A DNA stretch of 64,000 bases, taken from assembly GCF_024708915.1 (NCBI RefSeq), contig NZ_JANJXQ010000050.1, positions 1-64,000 on the forward strand, in the 5' to 3' direction. This DNA is from Thiobacillus sp. (GTDB taxonomy: Bacteria; Pseudomonadota; Gammaproteobacteria; Burkholderiales; Thiobacillaceae). Position numbers and translations under genes: made by a program. Numbering within the stretch: the stretch's first letter is position 1; the number at the start of each line of letters is the position of its first letter. Positions 1-9,744 of this stretch are shown piece by piece. The notes below the pieces were generated by a model, which made no database searches, was not told where the DNA came from, and saw only the letters and a program-made list of their open reading frames with translations.

Positions 1-54
1 CTTTGTGCGGTCCGTTTCCTATACTGAATGTCCGAAACCCCAAGGAGTCGAGCC

Positions 55-513
55 ATGAACCACAGGATCGCATTGCCAGTTGTCTTGACGGTTGCCTTGG
101 TGGGAGGCTGCGCTGATATGGGCAGCCCGGGAGGGCCGAAATATGGCGCGACAGACAGTGCCGTGGCGAGCCAGACGGATCGCGACGGCACTGTAGCCAA
201 GCTGGAAAACATCGAGGTGGACGACAAGTACAAGCTGGGGGTGGGAACAGCGGTGGGCGCAGTGGCGGGCGGCATTCTCGGCGCGGGAGTGGGCGACAGC
301 ACTACGGCCACGGTGGCGGGAGCGGTATTGGGCGGCCTGGCCGGAACCTATGCCGAGAGCAAAATCCATAAGGCGGATGCGCAGCGCGTCACGGTCGACA
401 TGAAGACCGGAGGACGCGTGACGATCGTGCAGCCGATGGATGGGCGCCTGCGCGACGGCATGAATGTGCGCGTCGAAGGCAGCGGCGAGAACGCCCGCGT
501 GGTGCCGCGCTGA
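55..513 (+). CDS. Glycine-zipper outer-membrane lipoprotein (SlyB/17 kDa antigen type)
   Basis: Predicted 152-residue envelope lipoprotein. The ATG at 55 follows AAGGAG (42-47); an in-frame ATG at 28 would add nine polar residues ahead of the signal peptide. Residues 1-18 are a lipoprotein signal ending in the lipobox VGGC, so Cys19 would be lipidated. Residues about 63-97 are a Gly/Ala-rich glycine zipper (GxxxG-type spacing) typical of two short membrane-inserting helices, followed by a small beta-rich C-terminal part from about residue 105. Proteins of this layout sit in the outer membrane and affect envelope integrity; the exact role is unknown. It stands alone upstream of an unrelated gene. 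Confidence 0.85.
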   Translation: MNHRIALPVVLTVALVGGCADMGSPGGPKYGATDSAVASQTDRDGTVAKLENIEVDDKYKLGVGTAVGAVAGGILGAGVGDSTTATVAGAVLGGLAGTYAESKIHKADAQRVTVDMKTGGRVTIVQPMDGRLRDGMNVRVEGSGENARVVPR

Positions 514-720
514 AGTGGCGCAGCCATTCGCCGGGCGTGTGCCGCCAGGTGTCCAGGCGTGGAATGCCGCCGTTCAATAACCATATCATGATGAAAACTT
601 TGGTTATCGAACGGTTTTTCGCTGTCGTTTGTACTATCCGCCGCGGGCCTTATTAGCGGTATTCGTGACGGCATCTGGTGGCTAGGATGCCCGGTTCGAA
701 AATAGCTGTCCGCATGCCTC
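514..720. other. Intergenic stretch with an inverted repeat
   Basis: No gene seen. An inverted repeat ATAACCA (577-583) / TGGTTAT (601-607) with a 17-base loop lies here. It has no T-run in either direction, so it is more likely an operator or a remnant than a terminator. No clear ribosome binding site precedes the ATG at 721. Confidence 0.35.
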
Positions 721-3636
721 ATGGCCCGTAGTGCCGTCCCCCTTACCGAGAGCCGTATCCGCCAGATCAGAGCACCCGACAAGCCGACCAAGCTGGCCGA
801 TGGCGGCGGCATGTATTTGCTGCTGCGGCCGGATGGTTCGCGTTACTGGCGACTGGATTACCGTTTTGATGGCAAGCGCAAGACGCTGGCACTGGGCGTA
901 TACCCGGAGATTTCGCTTGGCGAGGCGAGAAGGCGCCGCCGTGCGGCGAAGGCGCTGCTGGCGACCGGACAGGATCCCGGCGCAGTGAGGAAGGCGGACA
1001 AGGCAAATAAACCGGGGACCGGCGCGGATGAGCAGGCCTATGCCCTGGCCATGCTCGGCGAGGGAATGTGGGACTGGGATCTGCGCAGCGGTCGGGTCAG
1101 GCATAACGCGCAGTGGGCGCAGCTGATGGGGCTGGACGAACGGCAGCAGGAACACGACTGGCAGCAGGCCGTGGCGGCGCTGCACGAGCAGGACCGGGAA
1201 GCGGTGATGACGGCGATACGGCACTGCCTCGATGGCACGGCCGCCTTCGAGTGCGAACACCGTATCCGCCACGCCGACGGCGCCACGATCTGGGTGCGGA
1301 ACCGCGGCGAGGTCATGCGGCGCGATGCCGACGGCACGCCGCTGCGCATGGTGGGCAGCCTGCGCGAGGTGACCGAACAGCGGCATGAGGCGCGGGTCAT
1401 GCGCTGCCACAATCTGCTGCTGCAGACCATCGCGGCGGTCAACGAAATGCTGATGCAGGAACTGCCGGATCAGGAGCTGATGGCGCGCATCTGCCAGGAG
1501 TTGGTGCGCGACAATCTGTTCCGCATGGCATGGATCGGCCTGATCGACGACGACGGCGTGACGGTGCGTCCCGTGGCGGAGGCGGGCAGTGTCCGCGGCT
1601 ATCTGGCCCAGGCGGATATCCGCTGCGACGACTCGCCGCAGGGGCGGGGCCCCACCGGCAAGGCCATTCGTTCGGGCATCACGGTGATCAACGACGATAC
1701 CGAGACCAACCGGCAGTTCGTGCCATGGCGGGAGCGGGCGCGTGCCCAGGGTTATCGCTCGTCGGCGTCGGCGCCGCTGCGGGTGAACGGGCGCGTGATC
1801 GGCGCGCTCAATGTCTACAGCGATGAAGCGCACGCGTTCGAGCCTGAAAAACGGATATTGCTGGAAAAACTGGCCGCCGATCTCGGCGTGGCCATGGGGA
1901 ATCGCGCGGCACTGGCCGCGCTGCGCGAGAGCGAGGAACGCTTTCGGTTGATTTCCAGTGTTGCCACCGATCTGCTGTATTCCAGCCTGCAGACGGGGAC
2001 GGGGTTTTATGCCTTCGACTGGGCAACGGCTTCGGCGGATCGCATCTTCGGCTATACGCTGGACGAGATCCTGGAGCAGGGCTGCTGGCGCAGCTACGTA
2101 CATCCCGACGACCTGCCCGAATTCGACCGCAACATCACCCATCTGGCGCCGGGACAGCGCAGCGAATGCGAGCTGCGCATCATCGCCCGCGATGGCGCAA
2201 CCCGCACTATCCGTGCCTATTCCATGGAGGTGAAATCGGATGACGGGCAGCATCGGCTGTATGGCGCCTGCCAGGACATCACCGAGCGCAGACAGGCGGA
2301 AGCGCGCATCGCGTATCTTGCCCATCACGATGTCCTGACCGGCCTGCCCAACCGCGTGCTGCTGCGCGACCGCTTCGAACAGGCGCTGGCGGTAGCGCAA
2401 CGGGCCCGGTCGCATATGGCCGTGCTGTTTCTCGATCTGGACAACTTCAAGGTGGTGAACGACAGCCTGGGGCACGCCGCCGGCGATGAACTGCTGCTGG
2501 CCGCGGTCTCGCGCCTGTCCCACTGCATGCGCGACAGCGACACCATCAGCCGCCAGGGTGGCGACGAATTCGTCCTGCTGCTGAATGACATCCCGGATTT
2601 GGATACGGTAAAACGGGTTGCCACCGATATCCTCAGCCATCTGGCCGAACCGCTGGAGATCAACGGCCACGTGCTGAACGCATCCTGCAGCATCGGCGTC
2701 GCGATTTATCCCGGGGACGGCAGCGATTTCGACAGCCTGCTGCAGAAGGCCGATACCGCCATGTACAACGCCAAGGGCGCCGGCCGCAACAGCTATCGCT
2801 TCTTCGACGAACAGATGAACCAGCAGGCCCAAGAGCATTTGATGCTGCAGCACCGGCTGCACCAGGCGCTCTACCGTGCGGAACTCCAGGTGCATTATCA
2901 GCCGCAGCTGGAAATCGGCAGCGGCAAGGTGATCGGCGTGGAGGCCTTGCTGCGCTGGCAGAATGCGGAGCTGGGCGAGGTGGCGCCGGACCGCTTCATC
3001 CCGGTGGCGGAAAGCTGCGGCCTCATCGTGCCCATCGGCGCCTGGGTGCTGGAGCAGGCCTGCCGTCAGGCCCAGGCATGGCGCCAGGCCGGATTGGCCG
3101 ACCTCGCCGTGTCGGTCAACCTGTCCGCCATGCAGTTCCACCGTTTCAGCCTGGTCGAAATGGTTGCAGGCGTGCTGGGCAGAAGCGGCCTGCCGCCGCA
3201 CTTGCTGGAGCTGGAACTGACCGAGTCCATCCTGCTGCAGGATGTGGAGGGCACCCTGGATACGGTGCGGCAACTGAAGCGCCTGGGCGTACGCTTGTCC
3301 ATCGACGATTTCGGCACCGGCTATTCGTCGCTCAGCTATCTCAAGCGTTTCGCCGTCGATCGGCTGAAGATCGACCAGTCCTTCATGCGCGGCGTCAATA
3401 CCGACCCGGACAATGCCGCGATTGTCCGCGCGATCATCCAGCTAGCCCGCAGCCTGCGCCTGGACATCATCGCCGAGGGCGTGGAAACGCCGGCGCAACT
3501 GGCTTTTCTGCGCGAGGAAGGATGCCGCGAAGCGCAAGGCTACCTGTTCAGCCGGCCGCTGCCGCCGGCCGCCATGGAGGCCTTTTTGCGCGAACGCATC
3601 GCACCGGCCGGTGCGATGAACGGGGCGGCGCTGTAA
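721..3636 (+). CDS. Integrase arm domain fused to PAS-GAF-PAS-GGDEF-EAL c-di-GMP enzyme
   Basis: A 971-residue cytoplasmic protein predicted to make and degrade cyclic di-GMP. Domains in order: residues 1-95 match the arm-type DNA-binding domain of tyrosine integrases (DUF4102; LADGGGMYLLL, then a RYW...YRF stretch, LALGVYPEISLGEAR, ending GQDPG); PAS about 109-223; GAF about 234-395; PAS about 404-527; GGDEF about 530-695 with an intact GGDEF at 613-617 and an RDSD inhibitory-site motif upstream; EAL about 710-960 with EAL at 741-743 and the metal motifs SVNLS, ELTES, DDFGTG, KIDQS and AEGVET all kept. Both catalytic domains therefore look active. No transmembrane segment is seen. The reading frame is continuous through the fusion, and no integrase catalytic domain is present. 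Function of the DNA-binding domain is unknown. Confidence 0.92.
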   Translation: MARSAVPLTESRIRQIRAPDKPTKLADGGGMYLLLRPDGSRYWRLDYRFDGKRKTLALGVYPEISLGEARRRRRAAKALLATGQDPGAVRKADKANKPGTGADEQAYALAMLGEGMWDWDLRSGRVRHNAQWAQLMGLDERQQEHDWQQAVAALHEQDREAVMTAIRHCLDGTAAFECEHRIRHADGATIWVRNRGEVMRRDADGTPLRMVGSLREVTEQRHEARVMRCHNLLLQTIAAVNEMLMQELPDQELMARICQELVRDNLFRMAWIGLIDDDGVTVRPVAEAGSVRGYLAQADIRCDDSPQGRGPTGKAIRSGITVINDDTETNRQFVPWRERARAQGYRSSASAPLRVNGRVIGALNVYSDEAHAFEPEKRILLEKLAADLGVAMGNRAALAALRESEERFRLISSVATDLLYSSLQTGTGFYAFDWATASADRIFGYTLDEILEQGCWRSYVHPDDLPEFDRNITHLAPGQRSECELRIIARDGATRTIRAYSMEVKSDDGQHRLYGACQDITERRQAEARIAYLAHHDVLTGLPNRVLLRDRFEQALAVAQRARSHMAVLFLDLDNFKVVNDSLGHAAGDELLLAAVSRLSHCMRDSDTISRQGGDEFVLLLNDIPDLDTVKRVATDILSHLAEPLEINGHVLNASCSIGVAIYPGDGSDFDSLLQKADTAMYNAKGAGRNSYRFFDEQMNQQAQEHLMLQHRLHQALYRAELQVHYQPQLEIGSGKVIGVEALLRWQNAELGEVAPDRFIPVAESCGLIVPIGAWVLEQACRQAQAWRQAGLADLAVSVNLSAMQFHRFSLVEMVAGVLGRSGLPPHLLELELTESILLQDVEGTLDTVRQLKRLGVRLSIDDFGTGYSSLSYLKRFAVDRLKIDQSFMRGVNTDPDNAAIVRAIIQLARSLRLDIIAEGVETPAQLAFLREEGCREAQGYLFSRPLPPAAMEAFLRERIAPAGAMNGAAL

Positions 3637-3706
3637 TTCCGGTTCGCCTCCCGGCGTCTCTCGCCCTATGCTGGAGGGATGTTGGTTGCCAATGCAGGTG
3701 ACGGCC

Positions 3707-3985
3707 ATGAGTCACAAGCGCGAGAGTTTGCTGCGATCCATTTTTGCAGGGCCGGTCAGCGGCAATGTCCACTGGCGCGAGGTGGAGTCGATGCTGACGC
3801 ACCTGGGCGCCAGGGTGGAGCCGCACCATGGCGCGAATTTCCGCGTGGTCCTGAACGGGGTGGAGGGTTTTTTGCACCGCCCGCACAACAGCAACACCTG
3901 CACCAAACAGGAACTGCGCCATGTCCGCGATTATCTGGTGTCGGCCGGCGTGAGCCTGTCGCAGGATGGGGGCGGAGAACAATAA
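3707..3985 (+). CDS. HicA-family toxin-like protein, orphan
   Basis: A 92-residue protein related to HicA mRNA interferases of the larger type found next to HicB-like partners. Seen: the GPVSGNVHWREVESML segment, a short beta strand with RVVLNGVEGFLHRPH holding the conserved His, and a C-terminal helix VRDYLVSAGV. HicA proteins are small dsRBD-fold ribonucleases with a catalytic His. In-frame ATGs also occur at 3668 and 3692; 3707 (MSHKRE) is preferred because family members begin there and AGGTG lies just upstream. No hicB antitoxin gene follows, so it may be a solitary, weakened or regulatory copy. Confidence 0.7.
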   Translation: MSHKRESLLRSIFAGPVSGNVHWREVESMLTHLGARVEPHHGANFRVVLNGVEGFLHRPHNSNTCTKQELRHVRDYLVSAGVSLSQDGGGEQ

Positions 3986-3999
3986 GCGCAGTTTGAAAG

Positions 4000-4017
4000 C
4001 CGGCATGCCGATGCCGG
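4000..4017. other. Short perfect inverted repeat after the hicA-like gene
   Basis: CCGGCAT / ATGCCGG separated by GCCG, 15 bases after the hicA-like stop. No T-run follows, so it is not a convincing intrinsic terminator; it could be an operator or an mRNA-end hairpin. Confidence 0.35.
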
Positions 4018-4083
4018 AGAAGCCGGCGGATGGGTCGAGGACGCGTTCCCTCCGTCGGCGGGTGATCCGATGGATCGGGAAAT

Positions 4084-4111
4084 TTGCATAAGTACTTTTT
4101 GTTCCTATAGT
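4084..4111 (+). promoter_or_regulatory. Possible sigma-70 promoter of fdoG
   Basis: TTGCAT (4084-4089) and TATAGT (4106-4111) are spaced 16 bases apart in an AT-rich pocket that ends about 40 bases before the fdoG start. Inferred from sequence match only. Confidence 0.45.
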
Positions 4112-4154
4112 TTTTTTTATGCGTTGCCGACGCATGGAAAACGGGAGAGACGAC

Positions 4155-7100
4155 ATGCAAGTGACTCGAAGACAGTTCTTCAGAATCTGTGCGGCGGGGG
4201 TGGGCAGTTCCAGTCTCGCAGCGCTGGGTTTCGCGCCCGGCGAGGCGTTGGCGGAAGTGCGCACATTCAAGCTTGCCCAGGCCACGGAAACCCGCAATAC
4301 CTGCCCCTACTGCTCGGTGGGCTGCGGCCTGCTGATGTACAGCCTGGGCGACAAGTCCAAGAATACCGAAACCGCGATTTTCCACATCGAGGGCGACCCC
4401 GACCATCCGGTCAACCGCGGCACCCTCTGCCCGAAAGGCGCCGCCCTGGTGGATTTCGTGCGCAGCCCGAATCGCCTGAAGTACCCGGAATACCGCGCGC
4501 CGGGCAGCAAGGAATGGAAGCGCATTTCCTGGGACGACGCCTTCGACCGCATTGCCCGTTTGTTGAAGGACGACCGCGACAAGAACTTCATCGCCACCAA
4601 CGACAAGGGCGAAACGGTCAACCGCTGGCTCACCACCGGCGTCCTCGCCGCCTCCGCCTCCAGCAACGAAACCGGCTACGTGACGCACAAGGTCGTCCGT
4701 AGCATGGGGATACTCGGATTCGACAACCAGGCGCGTGTCTGACACGGCCCGACGGTGGCAAGTCTTGCCCCGACGTTTGGCCGTGGAGCGATGACCAACC
4801 ATTGGGTTGACATCAAGAACACGGACCTGGTTCTGATCATGGGCGGCAATGCCGCCGAGGCGCACCCCTGCGGATTCAAGTGGGTGACCGAAGCGAAGGC
4901 GCACCGCAAGGCGCGGCTCATTGTGGTCGACCCGCGCTTCACCCGCTCGGCCGCGGTGTCCGATTACTACGCGCCGATCCGTGCCGGCTCGGACATCGCC
5001 TTTCTCGGCGGCGTCATCAACTACCTGCTGACGCACGACAAGATCCATCACGAATACGTCAAGAACTATACCGACTCCAGCTTCCTGGTGAAGGACGAGT
5101 TCTCGTTCGAGAACGGCCTGTTCTCCGGCTACAACCCGGAGAAACGCAGTTACGACAGATCGTCATGGGGCTACCAGATCGGCGAGGACGGCTACGCCAG
5201 GGTCGACCCCACGCTGCAGCATCCGCGCTGCGTCTTCCAGTTGATGAAGGCGCACTACAGCCGCTACACGCCCGAGATGGTTTCCACCATTTGCGGCACG
5301 CCGCAGGCGGCCTTTCTCAAGGTGTGCGAGATGATCGCGGAAACCTCGGCGGCCAACAAGACGATGACCATCATGTACGCGCTGGGCTGGACCCAGCACT
5401 CGGTCGGATCGCAGATGATCCGTACCGGTGCGATGGTGCAGTTGCTGCTGGGCAACATCGGCGCGCCCGGCGGTGGCATGAATGCGCTGCGCGGCCACTC
5501 CAACATCCAGGGGCTGACCGACCTGGGGCTGCTGTCCGATCTGCTGCCGGGGTATCTGACGCTGCCGCGCGATGCGGAGCAGAACTTCGATGCCTACATC
5601 GACAAGCGCGCCTCCAAGCCCTTGCGTCCGGGGCAGCTGAGCTACTGGCAGAACTACAAGAAATTCCACGTCAGCCTCATGAAGGCTTGGTTCGGCGACG
5701 CCGCCAGCGCGGAGAACAACTGGTGCTACGACTGGCTGCCCAAGATGGACAAGGGCTACGACCTGCTGCAGGTATTCGAGGACATGGGCCAGGGCAAGGT
5801 CAACGGCTACGTCTGCCAGGGTTTCAACCCGCTGGGATCGGCGCCATGCAAGGTCAAGGTGTCCAATTCTCTGTCCAAGCTGAAGTTCCTCGTCATCATC
5901 GATCCGCTGGCAACCGAGACCTCGGAATTCTGGCAGAACCATGGCGAGTACAACGACGTCGACCCGGCCAAAATCCAGACCGAGGTGTTCCGCCTGCCGT
6001 CGACCTGCTTTGCCGAAGAGGACGGCAGCCTGATCAACTCCGGACGCTGGCTGCAATGGCACTGGAAAGGCGCCGAGCCGCCCGGCGACGCCTTGCCGGA
6101 TCAGCAGATCATGGCCGGCATCTTCCTCAGGATCCGTGCGCTGTATCAGAAAGAGGGCGGCGCTTTCCCCGACCCCGTCCTCAATCTGACGTGGAAACAC
6201 AAGGTGACGTCGTTCCCGGCACCCGAAGAACTGGCAAGAGAGTTTTCCGGCAAGGCGCTGAAGGACGTGACCGATCCGAAGGATCCGGCCAGGGTGCTGG
6301 TCAAGGCGGGCGAGCAGCTGAACGGCTTCGGCGAACTGCGCGACGATGGCTCGACCGCCTGCGGCTGCTGGATTTTTGCCGGCGCCTGGAGCGAGAAGGG
6401 CAACCTGATGGCGCGGCGCGACAACGCCGATCCCTTCGGCATCGGCCAGACCCTGAACTGGGCCTTCGCCTGGCCGGCCAACCGGCGCATCCTGTACAAC
6501 CGCGCCTCCTGCGACCCGAGCGGCAAGCCGTACGATCCGACGCGCAAACTGATTGCCTGGGACGCCGGGGCGGGCAAGTGGACAGGGGCCGACGTGCCGG
6601 ACTTTGCTGCCGATTCGGCGCCTGAAAACGGGATGAACCCCTTCATCATGAACCCCGAAGGGGTGGCGCGCTTCTTCGCGGTGGACAAGATGGCGGAAGG
6701 CCCTTTCCCCGAGCACTACGAGCCTTTCGAGACGCCGCTGGCGGCCAATCCGCTGTCTCCCGACAATCCGCTGGTGCGCTCTTCACCGGCTGCGCGGGTG
6801 TTCAAGGATGACTGGGCGACGTTCGGCAAGGCCGACAAATTTCCGTTCGTCGCCACCACCTATCGGCTCACCGAGCACTTCCACTTCTGGACCAAGCATG
6901 CCCGCCTGAACGCCATCACCCAGCCCGAGCAGTTCGTCGAGATCGGCGAGGAAATGGCGAAAGAGAAGGGCATCAAGGCCGGCGATCATGTGCGGGTGAA
7001 GTCGAACCGCGGCCATATCGTCGCGGTCGCGGTGGTGACCAAGCGCATCATGAGCCTGAACGTGAACGGCAAGCGGACCCATACGGTGGGTATTCCCCTC

Positions 7101-7226
7101 CACTGGGGCTTCATGGGCCTGGCGAAAAACGGCTATCTCACCAATACCCTGACCCCCTTCGTGGGCGACGGCAACACCCAGACGCCGGAGTTCAAGGCGT
7201 TCCTGGTGGATGTTGAAAAAGTCTAG
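4155..7226 (+). CDS. fdoG: Formate dehydrogenase (quinone) major subunit, selenoprotein read through UGA
   Basis: Catalytic subunit of the membrane-bound, periplasm-facing formate dehydrogenase (FdnG/FdoG family) that oxidises formate to CO2. ATG at 4155 follows GGGAG. Residues 5-9 (RRQFF) and a hydrophobic stretch form a Tat signal. Cys50, 53, 57 and 92 bind the first 4Fe-4S cluster. Codon 196 is TGA (4740-4742) in the motif RV-U-HGPTV, the same position as Sec196 of E. coli FdnG; the frame continues without interruption to 7226, giving 1023 residues, the family length. A SECIS-like hairpin directly follows the UGA, and selA, selB and selC lie downstream, so this is selenocysteine and not a broken gene. 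The Mo/W-bis-MGD cofactor binds in the large C-terminal part. Followed 11 bases later by fdoH. Confidence 0.97.
4740..4785 (+). promoter_or_regulatory. Bacterial SECIS element with the recoded UGA
   Basis: Directly after the TGA (4740-4742), CACGGCC (4743-4749) pairs perfectly with GGCCGTG (4779-4785). Inside it an apical stem GGCA (4757-4760) / TGCC (4766-4769) carries the loop AGTCT. Size, spacing from the UGA and the GUCU-containing loop agree with the bSECIS of enterobacterial formate dehydrogenase mRNAs, which SelB binds to deliver Sec-tRNA. It lies inside the coding sequence and also encodes HGPTVAS. Confidence 0.93.
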
Positions 7227-7237
7227 GAGGCGATGAC

Positions 7238-8107
7238 ATGGCACTCCAATCGCTCGACATCAAGGCCCGTTCCGCCACCACCACCCCGCCGCCCAGGGCG
7301 CGCGACCCGATTCACGTCGCCAAGCTGATCGACATCTCCAAGTGCATCGGCTGCAAGGCCTGCCAGGTGGCGTGCATGGAGTGGAACGACCTGCGCGACG
7401 AGGTCGGCACCAATGCGGGAATCTACGACAACCCGCGCGACCTCACCGCCCAGTCGTGGACGGTGATGCGCTTCTCCGAGGTGGAGGTGGAGCAGGGCAG
7501 GCTGGAATGGCTGATTCGCAAGGACGGCTGCATGCACTGCGAAGACCCCGGCTGCCTCAAGGCCTGTCCAGCGCCAGGGGCGATCGTGCAGTCCGTCAAC
7601 GGCATCGTCGATTTCCACCAGGAGCACTGCATCGGCTGCGGCTACTGCATCACCGGTTGCCCGTTCGACATTCCGCGTCTGTCGAAGAAAGACAGCAAGG
7701 TCTACAAGTGCACGCTGTGTTCCGACCGCGTGGCCGTGGGAATGGAGCCGGCCTGCATCAAGACCTGCCCCACCGGCGCGCTGGTGTTCGGCACCAAGGG
7801 TGACATGATCCGCCATGCCGAAGGGCGCATCGCCGACCTCAAGGAGCGCGGCTATGCCAATGCGGCGCTGTACAACCCCGAGGGTGTCGGCGGCACCCAC
7901 GTGATGTATGTGCTGCAGCACGGCGACCAGCCGGAGATCTACGCGAATCTGCCGAAGGATCCGCACATCAGCCCGCTGGTCAGCCTGTGGAAGGGCATCG
8001 CCAAACCGTTGATGAGCCTGGGCATCGGGCTGGCGGTTTTTGCCGGGTTCTTCCATTTCGTCACGGCGGGCCCGAAGGAAGTCGAGGAAGAGGAGGAGCG
8101 GCCATGA
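7238..8107 (+). CDS. fdoH: Formate dehydrogenase iron-sulfur (beta) subunit
   Basis: Electron-transfer subunit of the membrane formate dehydrogenase, 289 residues. Four ferredoxin-type cysteine groups are visible: [11 protein letters not shown] (from Cys36), [31 protein letters not shown] and CTLCSDR...PACIKTCP, enough for four 4Fe-4S clusters that carry electrons from the catalytic subunit to the cytochrome. A single hydrophobic helix near residues 246-265 anchors the C-terminus in the membrane, as in FdnH. A strong AGGAGG lies before the ATG. The stop overlaps the start of the cytochrome gene by ATGA. Confidence 0.97.
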   Translation: MALQSLDIKARSATTTPPPRARDPIHVAKLIDISKCIGCKACQVACMEWNDLRDEVGTNAGIYDNPRDLTAQSWTVMRFSEVEVEQGRLEWLIRKDGCMHCEDPGCLKACPAPGAIVQSVNGIVDFHQEHCIGCGYCITGCPFDIPRLSKKDSKVYKCTLCSDRVAVGMEPACIKTCPTGALVFGTKGDMIRHAEGRIADLKERGYANAALYNPEGVGGTHVMYVLQHGDQPEIYANLPKDPHISPLVSLWKGIAKPLMSLGIGLAVFAGFFHFVTAGPKEVEEEEERP

Positions 8108-8721
8108 GCACGATGATTCAACGCTACACCGCGCGGGAACGCAGCAATCACTGGGTGGTGGCGATCGCCTTCATCCTGGCCGGCCTCTCGGGGCTGGCGC
8201 TGTTCCACCCGGCCTTTTTCTTTCTCACGAATCTGTTCGGCGGCGGCCCTTGGACGCGCATCCTGCATCCCTTCATCGGCGTGGCGATGTTCCTGTTTTT
8301 CATGGTGATGGCGGTGCGATTCTGGAGCCACAACCGCTTCACGCCCGCCGACCGCCAATGGCGGAAGCGCATCAAGGATGTGCTCTGCAACCGCGATCAG
8401 GGGCTGCCCGAACTCGGCAAGTACAACGCCGGGCAGAAAATCCTGTTCTGGGTCATGGTGGTGAGCATCCCGCTGCTGCTGATTTCCGGCATCGTCGTCT
8501 GGCAGCCGTGGTTCGCGCCGTTTTTCTCCGTCGGACTGCTGCGCGTGGCGGTGGTCGTGCATGCGCTGGCAGCCTGGATCCTGATTCTTGGCATCGTCGT
8601 CCACATCTATGCGGCGATCTGGGTCAAGGGAACGGTCCGGGCGATGACGCGCGGCACGGTGTCGGCCGCCTGGGCGAAGCAGCATCACCGCGCCTGGTAC
8701 CGCGAGATGACCGGCAAGTGA
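8104..8721 (+). CDS. fdoI: Formate dehydrogenase cytochrome b556 (gamma) subunit
   Basis: Membrane anchor of formate dehydrogenase, 205 residues, which takes electrons from the beta subunit through two b hemes and reduces quinone. Four transmembrane helices are visible (about residues 18-40, 52-75, 112-135, 150-172). Candidate heme ligands are His20 in ERSNHW, a His in [10 protein letters not shown], and the pair VVVHALAAW and VVHIYAAI. The ATG at 8104 overlaps the fdoH stop (ATGA), indicating translational coupling; longer in-frame starts would lie inside fdoH. Confidence 0.95.
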   Translation: MSTMIQRYTARERSNHWVVAIAFILAGLSGLALFHPAFFFLTNLFGGGPWTRILHPFIGVAMFLFFMVMAVRFWSHNRFTPADRQWRKRIKDVLCNRDQGLPELGKYNAGQKILFWVMVVSIPLLLISGIVVWQPWFAPFFSVGLLRVAVVVHALAAWILILGIVVHIYAAIWVKGTVRAMTRGTVSAAWAKQHHRAWYREMTGK

Positions 8722-8758
8722 GTATTGGCGACTTCACACAAGGGATACGCTAGCGCAT

Positions 8759-9673
8759 ATGACCACCACCCTCCTGCAACCCGGCCAGATCGAAGCGGCG
8801 GCCGGCAGTATTCCCGAGTTGCGGCTGCCGCCCGCCGACGTCTTCCTCACCCGCGCCAGGAGGCTGGAGCAACTGGCCGAAGGCCATGCGCTGGCCGACT
8901 ACCTGCGCTTCGTCGCCCGGCTCGCGCGCGCCCAGCAAGACCTCCTCGACGCCGGCCCGGCGGGCGGCCTGCCCCCCGCCGAACGGCTCGATCAGTGTCG
9001 CGCATACGGCATGCCGCCGCTGGCGCCGGCAGGCCTTCCGCGTCCGGCCGGCTGGCACGGCACCGCCCGCCAGCTTGCCCGCACCGTCCAGCCGCTGCTC
9101 ACGCCCGCCGGCCAGGCCGCGCTGCAGCCGCTGGTGGACGGCGCCGACGCCTGGCTCGACGAGCAGGCGACGCGCCTGATCGAGAACGATACCGAGCACG
9201 TGAATGCCGCGGTCGCACCGATCATCGGCGCCGCGCTGCAGGCGCACTGGACCCATCTCGCACGCCAGCTCGACTCCGCCCAGGTGGCGCGGCCCGAGCA
9301 TCCCAACCTGTGCCCGGTATGCGGCTCGCATCCGGTCAGCTCCGTGGTACGTATCGGCGGCGCCGAAAACGGCCTGCGCTACCTGCATTGCGCGTTGTGC
9401 AGTTCGGAGTGGCACGTTGTACGGGCCAAGTGCAGCAACTGCGACAACACCCGCGGCATCGTCTACCATCATCTGGAAGGGAGCGACAACGGGGTGCGGG
9501 CCGAGAGTTGTCCGGAATGCCGGACCTATCTGAAAATCGTCCACCAGGACAAAAACCCGCAGGCCGATCCGGTGGCCGACGATCTCGCCAGCCTGGCGCT
9601 CGATCTGCTGATGGACGAGACAGGTTTCGTCCGCAGCGGGGTCAACTGGTATCTGATTCAAGGCAGCCCATGA
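8759..9673 (+). CDS. fdhE: Formate dehydrogenase accessory protein FdhE
   Basis: Cytoplasmic maturation factor needed for active Tat-exported formate dehydrogenases, 304 residues. The C-terminal half holds four CxxC pairs (CPVC from Cys185, CALC near 211, CSNC, CPEC) forming the rubredoxin-like metal sites typical of FdhE; the N-terminal half is helical. It follows fdoI by 37 bases and precedes selA, so it belongs to the same transcription unit as the enzyme it matures. Confidence 0.95.
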   Translation: MTTTLLQPGQIEAAAGSIPELRLPPADVFLTRARRLEQLAEGHALADYLRFVARLARAQQDLLDAGPAGGLPPAERLDQCRAYGMPPLAPAGLPRPAGWHGTARQLARTVQPLLTPAGQAALQPLVDGADAWLDEQATRLIENDTEHVNAAVAPIIGAALQAHWTHLARQLDSAQVARPEHPNLCPVCGSHPVSSVVRIGGAENGLRYLHCALCSSEWHVVRAKCSNCDNTRGIVYHHLEGSDNGVRAESCPECRTYLKIVHQDKNPQADPVADDLASLALDLLMDETGFVRSGVNWYLIQGSP

Positions 9674-9744
9674 AAGAGTTCATATAAGGTAGCGCTGTAG
9701 CGCTGCAAAACGCCGATTCATAAACTGCAAAGGGATGGTCTATC

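Noticed and set aside
682..3273. An 863-codon open frame on the minus strand opposite the c-di-GMP enzyme
   Set aside because: It has no recognisable domain and mirrors a plus-strand gene with six intact domains; long antisense frames are common in GC-rich DNA.
4740..4742. In-frame stop splitting the formate dehydrogenase gene, as if it were a pseudogene
   Set aside because: The UGA is at the selenocysteine position, is followed by a SECIS hairpin, and selA, selB and selC are next door.
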